Of a stretch of DNA of 64,000 bases, positions 34,985 through 44,819 are shown in pieces. The DNA is from Gnetum montanum. Its lineage: Eukaryota; Streptophyta; Gnetopsida; Gnetales; Gnetaceae. Where the stretch lies: assembly GCA_015680685.1 (NCBI GenBank), contig MNCI01014439.1, positions 609-64,608 on the forward strand, in the 5' to 3' direction. The position numbers and the translations under genes are program-made. Under the pieces are notes generated by a model. It was not told the origin of the DNA. It was given only the letters and a program-made list of their open reading frames with translations, and did no database searches. Each line of letters begins with the position of its first letter. The stretch's first letter is position 1.

Positions 34985-35084
34985 TTTTGTTTTCTGACAT
35001 CATGTTACAAATGATTTCGAAAGACAGACACATTATAAAGTTTGATTGACTATCAACTATCTATCTTATTTTTTGTTATTTTTT

Positions 35085-35600
35085 CCTTAGTTTAAGGCCA
35101 TTGCGGGCCGAAAGCGTGAATGGATTACAAAGCAATGCGTAAATGGCAAAGTAGCTTCATAGTTTAGGGCCGTTGCAGGCCAATGCGTAAAGTTCGAATG
35201 ACTAGTTTAAGGCCGTTGCGGGCCGATGCGTAAATTGTAAAGTTCAAATGACTAGTTTAAGGCCGTTGCAGGCCGATGCGTAAAGTGCAAATTGGAGGAC
35301 TAGTTTAAGGCCGTTGCGGGCCGATGCATAAATTGTAAAGTTCAAATGACTAGTTTAAGGCCGTTGCGGGCCGATGCGTAAATTGTAAAGTTCAAATGAC
35401 TAGTTTAAGGCCGTTGCAGGCAGATGCGTAAAGTGCAAATCGAATGACTAGTTTAAGGTCGTTCCAGGCCGATGCGTAAATTGTAAAGTTCAAATGACTA
35501 GTTTAAGGTCGTTGCAGGCCGATGCATAAAGTGCAAATTGGAGTACTAGTTTAAGGCCGTTGCGGGCCAATGCGTAAATTGTAAGTAAATGTAACCCTGG
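35085..35600 (+). repeat. array 1 of element A, about ten ~50-bp units
   Basis: The unit starts ACTAGTTTAAGGCCGTTGCG and continues with GGCCGATGCGTAAATTGTAA and AGTTCAAATG. Each holds GGCC-N5-GGCC, a small self-complementary hairpin. It lies between the 3' end of AS1 and the protease. Confidence 0.92.
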
Positions 35601-35744
35601 ACGTTGCATGAAGTAATAAAGACATATAGTTAACATGCATAAAAGGCGAAGGCAAAAGGCAAAGCGTAAAAGCACACAGACATAAAGGAAACTATTGACT
35701 GATAGATACGCTAACTTACATGCACGCACGCTGGAGAGCTTCGC
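35601..35744. other. spacer between array 1 and protease end
   Basis: Contains a GTAAGTTAG splice-donor match on the minus strand (GT at 35719-35718), 25 bases past the gag-pro stop. This could be the donor of a protease-to-pol intron, but the preceding TGA means it cannot fuse gag-pro directly to pol in frame. Confidence 0.35.
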
Positions 35745-36803
35745 TCAGCCATCAGCACGCAACTGCCTCTTAACGGCTTTTATGTTAACGGCTGCGTAAG
35801 GGCGAGGAGGTTTACAGTTCGACTCCTCTACGCTGTCATCTGGAAATGGCAGGTCAACCCAGGCTAAACCGTCAGTATTGTCATTGTTCTATTCAGGGGC
35901 TTGGAGAGGAGGCTGATCATCAGCCGTTTCAATCTCTGAACCCTGCTCTTCCTCAAAGTTACTAACGGTCCTGGGAGTGATCTCGTCACCGCGTATGATA
36001 ACCTCCCCCCTAGCGTAAGGCAGGTGTATCTCCTGATGGATGGGCGACGAGACCACCCTCAGCTGGGCTAACCATGACCTCCCTAAGATCAAGTTGAAGC
36101 CTGGCATCTCCTCGACGACTAGAAATGTGGCTTCTGTGGGGAACTGATTCCCCGCCACAAACTCAATACGCACCGTCGCCTTGACTTAGACCCGTGCTCC
36201 ATTGAATGATTTTACGCAAGCTGTCGTTGTGGTAGTGATCTGGTCGACCAAACCCAACCTATCCACGATGGGATAGGGAACGACGTTGGCGGCTGCGCCA
36301 TCATCCACATGCACCCTCCGGATCCGGTATTGGCCGACCCGAATGGTGATGAACATCGGCTCCGTTGTCACTTGACCTTTCTCCGGGTCATCTTTTACAG
36401 ATTCGTCCAGAAAGGTCAATGATGTGGGCTTGGGTTGTTCAGCTTCAGGAGGAAACATGATAGCGTGTATTGCTTCCTCTTCGGCCGGCAGGCTAGCATC
36501 CACTGGTATGGACGTCAACATGCGTACCATAGCCTCGCGGTGTTCTCGAGAAGTCATCAAAAGATTGTACAAGCTCAGCGTTCTATTCTTTTGCTTAAGA
36601 GCTTGTTTGACCTGCGTGAATGCATCGAGGAGGTCCTTCTCCTGGCAGGTTGGTTTATCCCCCTTACTTTCCTCCATCTGGCCCAAGAGACAGATCTCTC
36701 GAGGCTGGGCAGTGTCAGAAGAGGGGTTGTTCGTCTTCCTACCGGAAGAAGGCTGCTGCGTTTCTGTGCCTTTGTCATGCTTCTGGGGCATGGTCATGGG
36801 CAC
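35745..36803 (-). pseudogene. gag C-terminal linker and protease of element A, two in-frame stops
   Basis: The retropepsin region that processes the polyprotein. The frame from 36803 has a Lys/Gln-rich linker, LSLYNLLMTSREHREAMVRM, then GQYRIRRVHVDDGAAANVVP with the active-site Asp region, then after a stop GFNLILGRSWLAQLRVVSSP. In-frame stops are TAA 36186-36188 and TAG 35889-35891; the frame otherwise continues to the natural end QLRADG and TGA 35745-35747. Copy C reads through the first site, so that stop is a mutation; it is consistent with a C-to-T change (CAA to TAA). The domain order agrees with B and C. Confidence 0.8.
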
Positions 36804-36877
36804 AGAGGCCAGGGGCCTAGGCTTCGGGAAGCCGAGCGTAGAACTGTTTTCCTCCTTCCGCTTAGGAGGCGATGCCT

Positions 36878-37599
36878 NNNNNNNNNNNNNNNNNNNNNNN
36901 NNNNNNNNNNNNNNNNNNNNNNNNNNNNNNNNNNNNNNNNNNNNNNNNNNNNNNNNNNNNNNNNNNNNNNNNNNNNNNNNNNNNNNNNNNNNNNNNNNNN
37001 NNNNNNNNNNNNNNNNNNNNNNNNNNNNNNNNNNNNNNNNNNNNNNNNNNNNNNNNNNNNNNNNNNNNNNNNNNNNNNNNNNNNNNNNNNNNNNNNNNNN
37101 NNNNNNNNNNNNNNNNNNNNNNNNNNNNNNNNNNNNNNNNNNNNNNNNNNNNNNNNNNNNNNNNNNNNNNNNNNNNNNNNNNNNNNNNNNNNNNNNNNNN
37201 NNNNNNNNNNNNNNNNNNNNNNNNNNNNNNNNNNNNNNNNNNNNNNNNNNNNNNNNNNNNNNNNNNNNNNNNNNNNNNNNNNNNNNNNNNNNNNNNNNNN
37301 NNNNNNNNNNNNNNNNNNNNNNNNNNNNNNNNNNNNNNNNNNNNNNNNNNNNNNNNNNNNNNNNNNNNNNNNNNNNNNNNNNNNNNNNNNNNNNNNNNNN
37401 NNNNNNNNNNNNNNNNNNNNNNNNNNNNNNNNNNNNNNNNNNNNNNNNNNNNNNNNNNNNNNNNNNNNNNNNNNNNNNNNNNNNNNNNNNNNNNNNNNNN
37501 NNNNNNNNNNNNNNNNNNNNNNNNNNNNNNNNNNNNNNNNNNNNNNNNNNNNNNNNNNNNNNNNNNNNNNNNNNNNNNNNNNNNNNNNNNNNNNNNNNN
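36878..37599. other. assembly gap, 722 Ns
   Basis: The gap removes the part of gag that carries the Cys/His motif (seen in fragment D at 4340-4460) and the link to protease. Confidence 0.95.
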
Positions 37600-39684
37600 T
37601 TTTAGCAGTTCAGAATGTTTCACTGGGAGAGCCGCGTATTTTGAGTGGTCTTTTCGCTCAAAATTCAGCTTTGGTTGGGGGGCCTGCTCAGGGGTAGCCA
37701 TGGCCTGGCTGGTGGTGGCACCAGCCGTGGCCTCAGGTGGTGCTGTTGCTGGAGCTTTCTTGTTCTTGCTTTTGGCATTCTCAGTCAATGCCGCTACCGC
37801 TACAGTAGTGGTCGCTGCCTTACCTTTGTCCTTAGCCTTGTTGTGCGTGTTCTTGTAAGCGATGTACACTGGGTCTTTGCTAGCCTCCGCAGCATCTTGG
37901 ATGCTCTGGACCTGGACGAAGGCCTGACGTATGTCTCCAGGGGAAAGGTAATACAGCTTGGACTTGATAAATTCGTTGACTGCTCCCTTGAATATGGCCA
38001 ATAGGTGGGAGTCCGTGATCAGGTCACGGATCTCATTCAAGGTAGCGTTCCAACGCTGTATGAACTTTTGGACTGGCTCGAGCGGGTCCTGTTTCACCCC
38101 CATAAGCTGCTCCAATGTGACTTCCGGCTTCATGTTGTATTTGAATCGGGTCACAAATTGGGTTATTAGCTCTTCCAAGGTTCCAATGGAAGAGCGTGGG
38201 AGAGCTCTGTACCAGTCTAAAGCCTTCCCTGTTAACAACATCGCAAAGACTCTGACCAAAGTATGCGGCCACTGTTGCAGCAACAAGGATTCGGATCTAA
38301 AGGTGGCCAAGTGCGTGATGGGATCCCCCTCCCCATTATACTTCATAAAATGTGGGAGGGACATCCCTGGTGGTAACGACAACACGGGGACCGCTGGATT
38401 AATCGGATCATCTTGATAGAAATCCGTGATCTGAATGGTGTCAGATCCAGCGGTCTTGAGGCGTCGCACCTCCTCAGTGAGCGTCTGGATAAGCTAGAAC
38501 GCTTGGTCCAGACCTGTTAAGGGAGGTGTCTGTGCAGCAGGCATAGGAGCAGGAGGTTGGATTGGGTGAATAGCCCCGGGAAACTGAAACGCAGGAGGTG
38601 GTTGGCTAACCGCTGGTGGAGCAGGGATTCCTGCAGGTTGGGGGGCCTGCGAAGGCCTCCATCCACCAGTCTGAGATGCGGGGTTAGCTGCTGCCTGCTG
38701 CGGGGCATAATGATAAGTGTAGCGAGGAAGCACCTGTGAAAATTGCGCCGCAGGTGCTGGCGGGGGTTGTGCATTCTAAACTGTATTCGTTTGCTATTCT
38801 GTTGCAGGGTTGGCCCAGTGACTCGTCGCAGGGTTGGCCCAGTGACTCGTCGCAGGGTACGGGACAAAGATTTGCGGGGGCACGGTTGCGGTATGCTGCT
38901 GAGTTGGCGGGGGCGGGAACACTTCGGGACGAGTTGATGGTATAGTTTGAGTTCGCACGTGAGGGATGAAATGGGGGACGGTGGCCACCGGGCCGACCGC
39001 CGGAATGTTAATTATGTGCTGCGACGGGATCATCCCCGCGTTATGCTGCAGCTGCATTTGCAACCCAGAAGGCTGTGCGCTTTCCTGTTGCGACCCAGAC
39101 GGCTGCGCATTGGCCTGAGGGGGAACAGGGATGTGCATCTGCATGGTCATGGCCGAGTCCAGAGAAGCCGCTTCTCCATTGAAAGGGAACAACGGATTCA
39201 CGTATGTGTGAGGCGTCAAGGTATGGAACGAATGTTCTGACATGGCCGCAAATTCGTCCTCTGCTTCTGCTTCTTCCTCACGCTCGGGCTCTACCGCAGG
39301 TTGTGAGGCCTGGCCTCTAGCCATGATCAGCTGGGAGATGAGTTCGTTTTGGTGCTCGGTCAAGGGGATTATATCGTGGGCCGCTGGCTTGAAATCGTAA
39401 CCCCCTCGATGGAGCGTCTCAAAGTTTCATTTTGCCTCAAGCTCGACTCGGCTGAGAGCCAAGCTCGCTTGGATCTTGACGTAAATGAAGTTGTAGTCTT
39501 CAGGGGTTATGACCGTGAAGATAGGATCTTTCCCTTGAAGCCTTAATGAACGGCGCAAGGGTCCCTGAGGACCAGTTGCACCGGGGGCTGGCACTATGGT
39601 CACCGTCGGGTTCACGGGCGCGACACCCGGATCGACAGTGGTCATGGCGGTTGTGGCTGTTGTGTTTGAATAGTAAGAGTCCAT
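37600..39684 (-). pseudogene. gag: gag of element A, four in-frame stops
   Basis: One frame runs from ATG 39684 to the gap and is the capsid/nucleocapsid precursor. The N-terminal part (MDSYYSNTTATTAMTT) is followed by a Gln/Pro-rich low-complexity region with the small repeat TSHWANPA twice (38850-38800). The conserved gag core is 38400-37950: LPHFMKYNGEGDPITHLATF, LTGKALDWYRALPRSSIGTL and LEPVQKFIQRWNATLNEIRD. A Lys/Ala-rich linker then reaches NFERKDHSKYAALPVKHSEL. Stops in frame: TGA 39427-39429, TAG 38794-38796, TAG 38776-38778, TAG 38494-38496. With no frameshift and only point stops, the copy died recently. Confidence 0.85.
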
Positions 39685-39906
39685 GGATCAACGATGGAAA
39701 AATGACTGAAAGTTGAATCTGAATGAAAGAAAGGTTGACAAACAACACAAAAGGATTTCTACCCTGCCGAATTTCAAAGAAATCGTCTTTGCGACCGATC
39801 TACACCACACAATTGACCTTAGACCTCCCTAGAGGTATTACGTCTACGGCCTAGGGTATAGATCTCTAAACAAGGTTACCTGAAATATTTGGATCGGAGG
39901 CTGAAG

Positions 39907-39924
39907 GCCCTCCTTCTAGCGCCA
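39907..39924 (-). other. primer binding site of element A
   Basis: TGGCGCTAGAAGGAGGGC on the minus strand, six bases after the end of the 5' LTR. It is nearly identical to the PBS of fragment D. It pairs with a tRNA 3' end to start reverse transcription; I cannot name the tRNA. Confidence 0.8.
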
Positions 39925-40657
39925 GAAAACTGTAACAACGGAAAACGTCGGCAGCTGGAAATACCGACCGAAATTCCGTGTACACAGCTTTAACCACGGA
40001 TCCGCGCTAGGGATAAGCTAGAAAAACGAATCCATGGTGCCCTGAACAGTCTTGTCGATCAGACAGGGACTTACAGGTCAGTAAAACGATGATGATTGCG
40101 GATTTTTGCGTGACGCGATTTGGTGCGAGAGATCGTAAAACGGGAGGAAAACGACGTAAGTGGACCGCTACGAAGATAACGCCAAAACGCCGAAAAGATG
40201 CTGATCGAAATAGAAACGTGTAATTCGCAAAAAGCAAAGATCTATAGAATGTATGTATGTTGTGTTACAATGGGAGAAAACCCCCAACAACTGGATACAA
40301 AAATGAGCACAAAACAACAAGAAAACTGTCTGGACAGAAGTCCGATCTACCTCGTAGGCCAAAGCTCTGGTGCCGGAATGGTCAAGCTCTGAAGTCTGTC
40401 GATCTTTTGAACGACAGAACCTGCTAACTGGGTGAGACAACTCTGCAATTCCCATTCTGCTTCTTTGCTTCGGGTAGATCTGCTGTTAGGNCTTGTTTCT
40501 CTGTTCAAGGCGATGAGTGTTCCCTTGCTCAGAAAATGCTCTTGTCCTCTTGATCTGCTGCCAACAAAAAGCGATAAGTGCTCTGATGCTCTGGTTTGTT
40601 AACTTGTCCTCCTGCTTACTCCCCGAATCTCCTCCCTTGTATATGTGTCAGCCGGGG

Positions 40658-40665
40658 TATTTATA
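40658..40665 (-). promoter_or_regulatory. TATA box of element A promoter (5' LTR)
   Basis: TATAAATA (minus) in the context CCTATAAATACC, conserved in all five LTRs of this family in the window. Confidence 0.65.
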
Positions 40666-40899
40666 GGCCGCGACGCTTCCTGGGAAAGGCGCAACCCCGA
40701 TGATGTAGGTCCCAGATATTGCGGACCCTACTGGCATGATCTTTTAAGTCAGACTGTGACTACGCACAACACGCTTGTTTGCGTGTTGTGCGTGTAAGAA
40801 ATAGGCACATGCTGAGCGTGCTTTAATTGTTTTCAGGCTGTATCACTCATTCGCATTGCGTTGCGTGTATGAGCGTACTGATGTAAAAACAATGAGCTC

Positions 40900-41790
40900 A
40901 AGATCGTTTTATGCTCACCACGCAGCTGTGCGTGGCAGAGCGTAAATGTAACGTACGCTCACTACGCAGCCGTGCGCGGTGCAGCGTAAACAAAGTATAA
41001 CTTACGTTCATCACACAACTGCGCGTGATAAAGCGTAAATAATGCATAACTTACGCTTACCACGCAGCGGCGCGTGGTGGAGCGTAAGGAGCATGCAACT
41101 TGAATTATGACCCACGCACTGGTACGCACCGCCGCGTAACAAGCGTAAAGGCCATTTATTTATGCGCCGCAAGCAGAAATGCCAATCTTTCGTGCCTCTC
41201 TGGATTTTTCCTTTAATTGTCCTGGAGCTTATTACGCTCATCACGCTGCCGTGCGTGATGGTGCGTAAACTTGTCCTTAGACAGATTTTGACTTTAACTG
41301 TCTCGGAGCCTATTACGCTCATCACGCTGCCATGCGTGATAGAGCGTAAACTTGTCCTTGATAGATTTGAGGCGCGTTCTCGCTCAAATTACGAATCTTC
41401 GCCTGAGGCCGACNTCCTTTAATTGTCCTAGAGCTTATTACGCTCATCACGCTGCCGTGCGTGATGGAGCGTAAACTCGTCCTTAGACAAATCCGAGGCG
41501 TGTTCAAATGTCTTGGAGCTTATCACGCTCATCACGCTGCCGTGCGTGATGGAGCGTAAACTTGTCCTTAGACAAATTTGCCTTTCACTGTCTCGGAGCC
41601 TATTACGCTCATCACGCTGCCGTGCGTGATAGAGCGTAAACTTGTCCTTAGACAGATTTTGACTTTAACTGTCTCGGAGCCTATTACGCTCATCACGCTG
41701 CCATGCGTGATAGAGCGTAAACTTGTCCTTGATAGATTTGAGGCGCGTTCTCGCTCAAATTACGAATCTTCGCCTGAGGCCGACCCGTAA
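40900..41790. repeat. hairpin tandem repeat in LTR A
   Basis: About ten units each contain an inverted repeat such as ACGCTCATCACGC-TGCC-GTGCGTGATGGAGCGT. In 41220-41790 they are embedded in longer units of about 81 bp with TTGTCCTTAGACAGATTT. Bases 41271-41413 recur essentially unchanged at 41641-41783. Confidence 0.9.
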
Positions 41791-41806
41791 TTTTCACGGT
41801 GTTTCA

Positions 41807-41811
41807 CTTAG
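41807..41811. repeat. target site duplication CTTAG, right
   Basis: Identical to 23867-23871 and directly follows the LTR end TTTCA. Confidence 0.9.
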
Positions 41812-42240
41812 GAAGTTAGGAAGTTAGGAGATATAAATATTGCTTTTGAAAAATAATTCCAATAGTTCCATATAATTGTTTACAATTATAGCTCTAATAG
41901 CTTTTCGTTTTTACTTGTTTAAAATTTTAAAGAATACTTATTGAAGTTCTTAGTGATTTTATGAACAAGGTGATAATATAATATCTACCTTGGTATAAAT
42001 GTTGATGGTACCTTAATCTAGAATAATTTATGTGCACTTGCACCTATATGAAAATGGCTGGACAAATTTAAATCCAAAACATCAGGCCTGAATGTGAAGG
42101 CATCAGGCCTGAAATTGCCATCGAATACTTCCGAAATATCCCACCCTTGCCAAAAATTGTTATCAACCACCATCGCGGAAGAAGGCTCTACCCCTGCATC
42201 CGGGATCGTTTCTATGTGATGTTCGGTTCCTGGAGGAGAA
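41812..42240 (-). repeat. H arm, minus copy, right part
   Basis: Continues 22745-23871 once element A is removed, and matches 2420-2935 inverted. It includes the gene fragment listed separately. Confidence 0.7.
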
Positions 42241-42284
42241 AGATCTGGGAAAAAATGATGTATTGAACATATGGCCCTGGACAT
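42018..42284 (-). pseudogene. C-terminal gene fragment in H arm, unknown
   Basis: An 88-codon open frame including VEPSSAMVVDNNFWQGWD and a duplicated RPDAFTFRPDVLD-like phrase, ending at a stop in the H arm. The first 20 codons after VEPSS align in frame with 2470-2530 of the other arm. It is probably the last exon of a plant gene captured before the duplication; no family named. Confidence 0.35.
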
Positions 42285-42297
42285 AGGGTTTCAGTTG

Positions 42298-42412
42298 CCT
42301 GAAACTATTTTTTTTTTTGCCCCAAATTTGCTTAGGGATTCCTGCATTTTTTGTNAAACTATTTTTTTTTTGCCCCAAATTTGCTTAGGGATTCCTGCAT
42401 TTTTTGTGTTCC
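42298..42412 (+). other. unmerged contig overlap around single N (42355)
   Basis: The sequence GAAACTATTTTTTTTTTTGC through GGGATTCCTGCATTTTTTGT occurs once before the N and again directly after it (AAACTATTTT...). The two sides are the same roughly 53 bases, so this is very likely one sequence counted twice at a contig join. Confidence 0.85.
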
Positions 42413-42633
42413 TGTAGATCGTCTTTCAAATTCCTGTCATTGATTGCAGAGTCAAGGGCAAATGTATCATAGATCTGAGCATCAGTGAATAATGGCGTCC
42501 GGTGTGGTAGGTTGAGAACGGCCCTGCAACAGCCAGAAAAATATTCACACAGTGCGCTCATTGCAGAACATAGTGAATGTCGTTGAAGGCAGGCGGATCG
42601 GTTGCATTTTTATGGAAAAAATTTTAAACTGAA

Positions 42634-42975
42634 ATGGTTTCTGTCTTGAAAGAGGCAACGTCCATGCAAGTTCTTCCTCCACCGCCTTTGAATCCATGTC
42701 CCTGCAAGGTTTTGTCACAATGTGCCCAGCAGATGCGCTACCAATTTGGGACCAAAGAGAACAGTTGTTTTTGCGTCAAAAATAGAAGCCATTACAGGTC
42801 GATAAACCTTAGCACTTTCCTGCGTAAACTACCAACGCAATTCCTCGTAAAAGTACGGGCATTCTTTTGGACTATTTTTCTATCGGTTGCAACAATTTCA
42901 TTCATTTTTTTAATGTGTACAGTAGCTAGAATTGTTATTTACCATAAAAACATTATTCAAATCTTGCAATGGTGA
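42634..42975 (+). other. 113-codon ORF of unknown status
   Basis: Starts MVSVLKEATSMQVLPPPPLN, has a Cys-rich middle and a hydrophobic stretch AFFWTIFLSVATISFIFLMC near its end that could span a membrane. No homologue in the window and no recognised family. It may be chance or a gene fragment. Confidence 0.2.
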
Positions 42976-42979
42976 CTTC

Positions 42980-44815
42980 GATAAGGTTGATTTTAATTTC
43001 TCATTGATGCATTCATGAACGGGGTTGGCTCTTTTTAATCGATAAAGCTTTTCAACTCTTTTTCAACCTTCCCTTCACACAGGAGCATGATAAATTTTCC
43101 TTTTCTTGGTATCATTATTTAAAAGTGGAAACACTATATCTTCATTCAACAAATTTCCACATGAAACCTCTGGTATTAAAATATCTATTTGAATATCTTC
43201 TATGGCTTATTCATATTTTATCACCTTTGTTGTTCCATGAAATGGCTAAATGTGCCAACAGTATCCATATTGAACATAGGAATTTTGGAAAGTTTAAGGT
43301 ATATTATGCAACCAAATTCAATAACTCCATAACAGGCCTTCATAATACAAATATGAGTACTTCTTGCTTTAGCATAGACCTTATTAACAAGAGAGAGCAT
43401 AAGTATTCAAGGGAAGATATATTCATATCAAGATGTATTATCATAGAGATGCAAAAATTTTAAAACAAATACCTATTTCTTAGCAAAATTTTCATATGGA
43501 TGAAGATGTCAAAACAAATAGGATCTGCCCCTTATTGAAATCCAATTTTTAAGTAATGAGGATCAAGTAACCTATCATTTTGAACTAATAAATTCATTAT
43601 TTAAATCAATATTTTGTGATTCCATCATTACTTAGCTCCCTTGAAAACATCATGAACATAATTATATGGCAAGAAAGAAAGGACATGCCTATAAGAGTAA
43701 TACCAAATTGAAACAAGTATATGCTCAAAAATAGCCAAACATATTGTTAATAAGATGTTCAAATAGTAACCAAATATAACTAAAGGATATAACATGATAA
43801 AATTTCTAAAATATTTCTTAACCAACATTTAATTTTACTTTTACCTTGGATACTATACCATACTCTTGCATGATATGAATTCTTGCTCATTATTGTAATG
43901 TGATATTTTCCTACTTGTGTGCTTCTTGGGAGAAGCCTCCAAGACTCCCCTTATACTAGTGACCTCTTAGATTAGGTATAGGATCCCCTTGCATATGTGA
44001 TGATTCTAATGCTCCCTTTGGGTTCTTTTGGATTAGCTTATTCATTTCCCATTAAAGCATTATCCCTACAAATCAACGTTAAGATTAAGTGTGGAGACTA
44101 AAGTCTCCTATTAATAGTACTTCATCATGATTCCTTTTTCAATGATACATTTCTTAGAATATTCATGAATTGTATCAAAAGTACTAATTCAAATTCTTTA
44201 GCAAAAATCTTCCAAATGAAATTTGACTTTATGATTTCAGAAAAAACCCATATCTCAAAGCAAAAAGCTTATCAATTCATGAAATTTATGCAAGGATCTT
44301 AAATCACTTGAAAATAATATATCAAAATATGATTTTTGAATAAAAACTTTTAAAATTTTACAAGTAACAAAAATTTTCATACAATTATAAAATTAGTCAC
44401 ATCATGCTCATACATACACAAGAGATATCATAATTAAAATATTCTAATAGTATCAAATATCTTCTCTTATAATTACTTATCTTAATATTTGTAGAATATT
44501 AAACCTAACATCCCAATTTAGTCGTTCCAAATTAAATATTGACATGATATTTAGCAAGTAGGGAAATAAAAACTTATCTTGACTTACCTTGATTTACATT
44601 TCTTGCAACTGAGAATTAAGGTGCCTAGAGTGCAAGAGAATGAGATTCCTCTTTTGATGTCTTTCTTCTTGTACAAAATTTTTCAAATGTCAAGCCTTGG
44701 CTCCCTTTCACAAATTGGCTAGATGGTGTCTTGTAATTCTGAGGCTCCTTCCTCTTAATTCTCCAAATGTTTTGAACTCCATCATTCTTTTGAGTTGTCT
44801 AGTCTTTCTTGACTC
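42980..44815. other. AT-rich, no gene recognised
   Basis: Small ORFs only (43125-43463 plus, 43628-43828 minus), with AT-rich composition and no family motifs. Confidence 0.5.
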
Positions 44816-44819
44816 ATCT

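Larger units (their letters stand above)
23872..41806 (-). mobile_element. element A: full-length Tat-type Ty3/gypsy retrotransposon with antisense passenger gene
   Basis: Element sense is the minus strand. Order from its 5' end: LTR 41806-39931, PBS, gag, protease, array 1, antisense gene (plus strand), single array-2 unit, pol, array 3, 3' spacer, PPT, LTR 25448-23872. LTR ends are TG...CA, target duplication CTTAG on both sides, total about 17.9 kb including two N gaps. The two LTRs are close but not identical (about 14 differences in the first 200 bases, fewer later), so the insertion is fairly recent yet not current. Two RNase H domains place it in the Tat/Ogre lineage. Known Ogre elements have an intron between protease and RT, exactly where the antisense gene lies here. 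Confidence 0.92.
39931..41806 (-). mobile_element. 5' LTR of element A (right)
   Basis: 1876 bp as assembled, from TGTAACAACGG to GTTTCA. TATA box at 40658-40665 (minus), so transcription should start near 40630 and run leftward. The outer half (40900-41790) consists of hairpin units. Single Ns at 40491 and 41414 are not single unknown bases: at 40491 about 60 bases present in the other LTR are missing. Confidence 0.92.

Noticed and set aside
35085-35600. Array 1 as a centromere-type satellite
   Set aside because: Only about ten units, confined to the inside of one element and repeated in the same place in other copies.
36424-37697. Long plus-strand ORFs across the N gap
   Set aside because: Their length comes from Ns being read as open; the flanking parts are the complement of gag-pro.
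43125-43463. 112-codon plus ORF
   Set aside because: AT-rich, no motifs, no homologue in the window; most likely chance.
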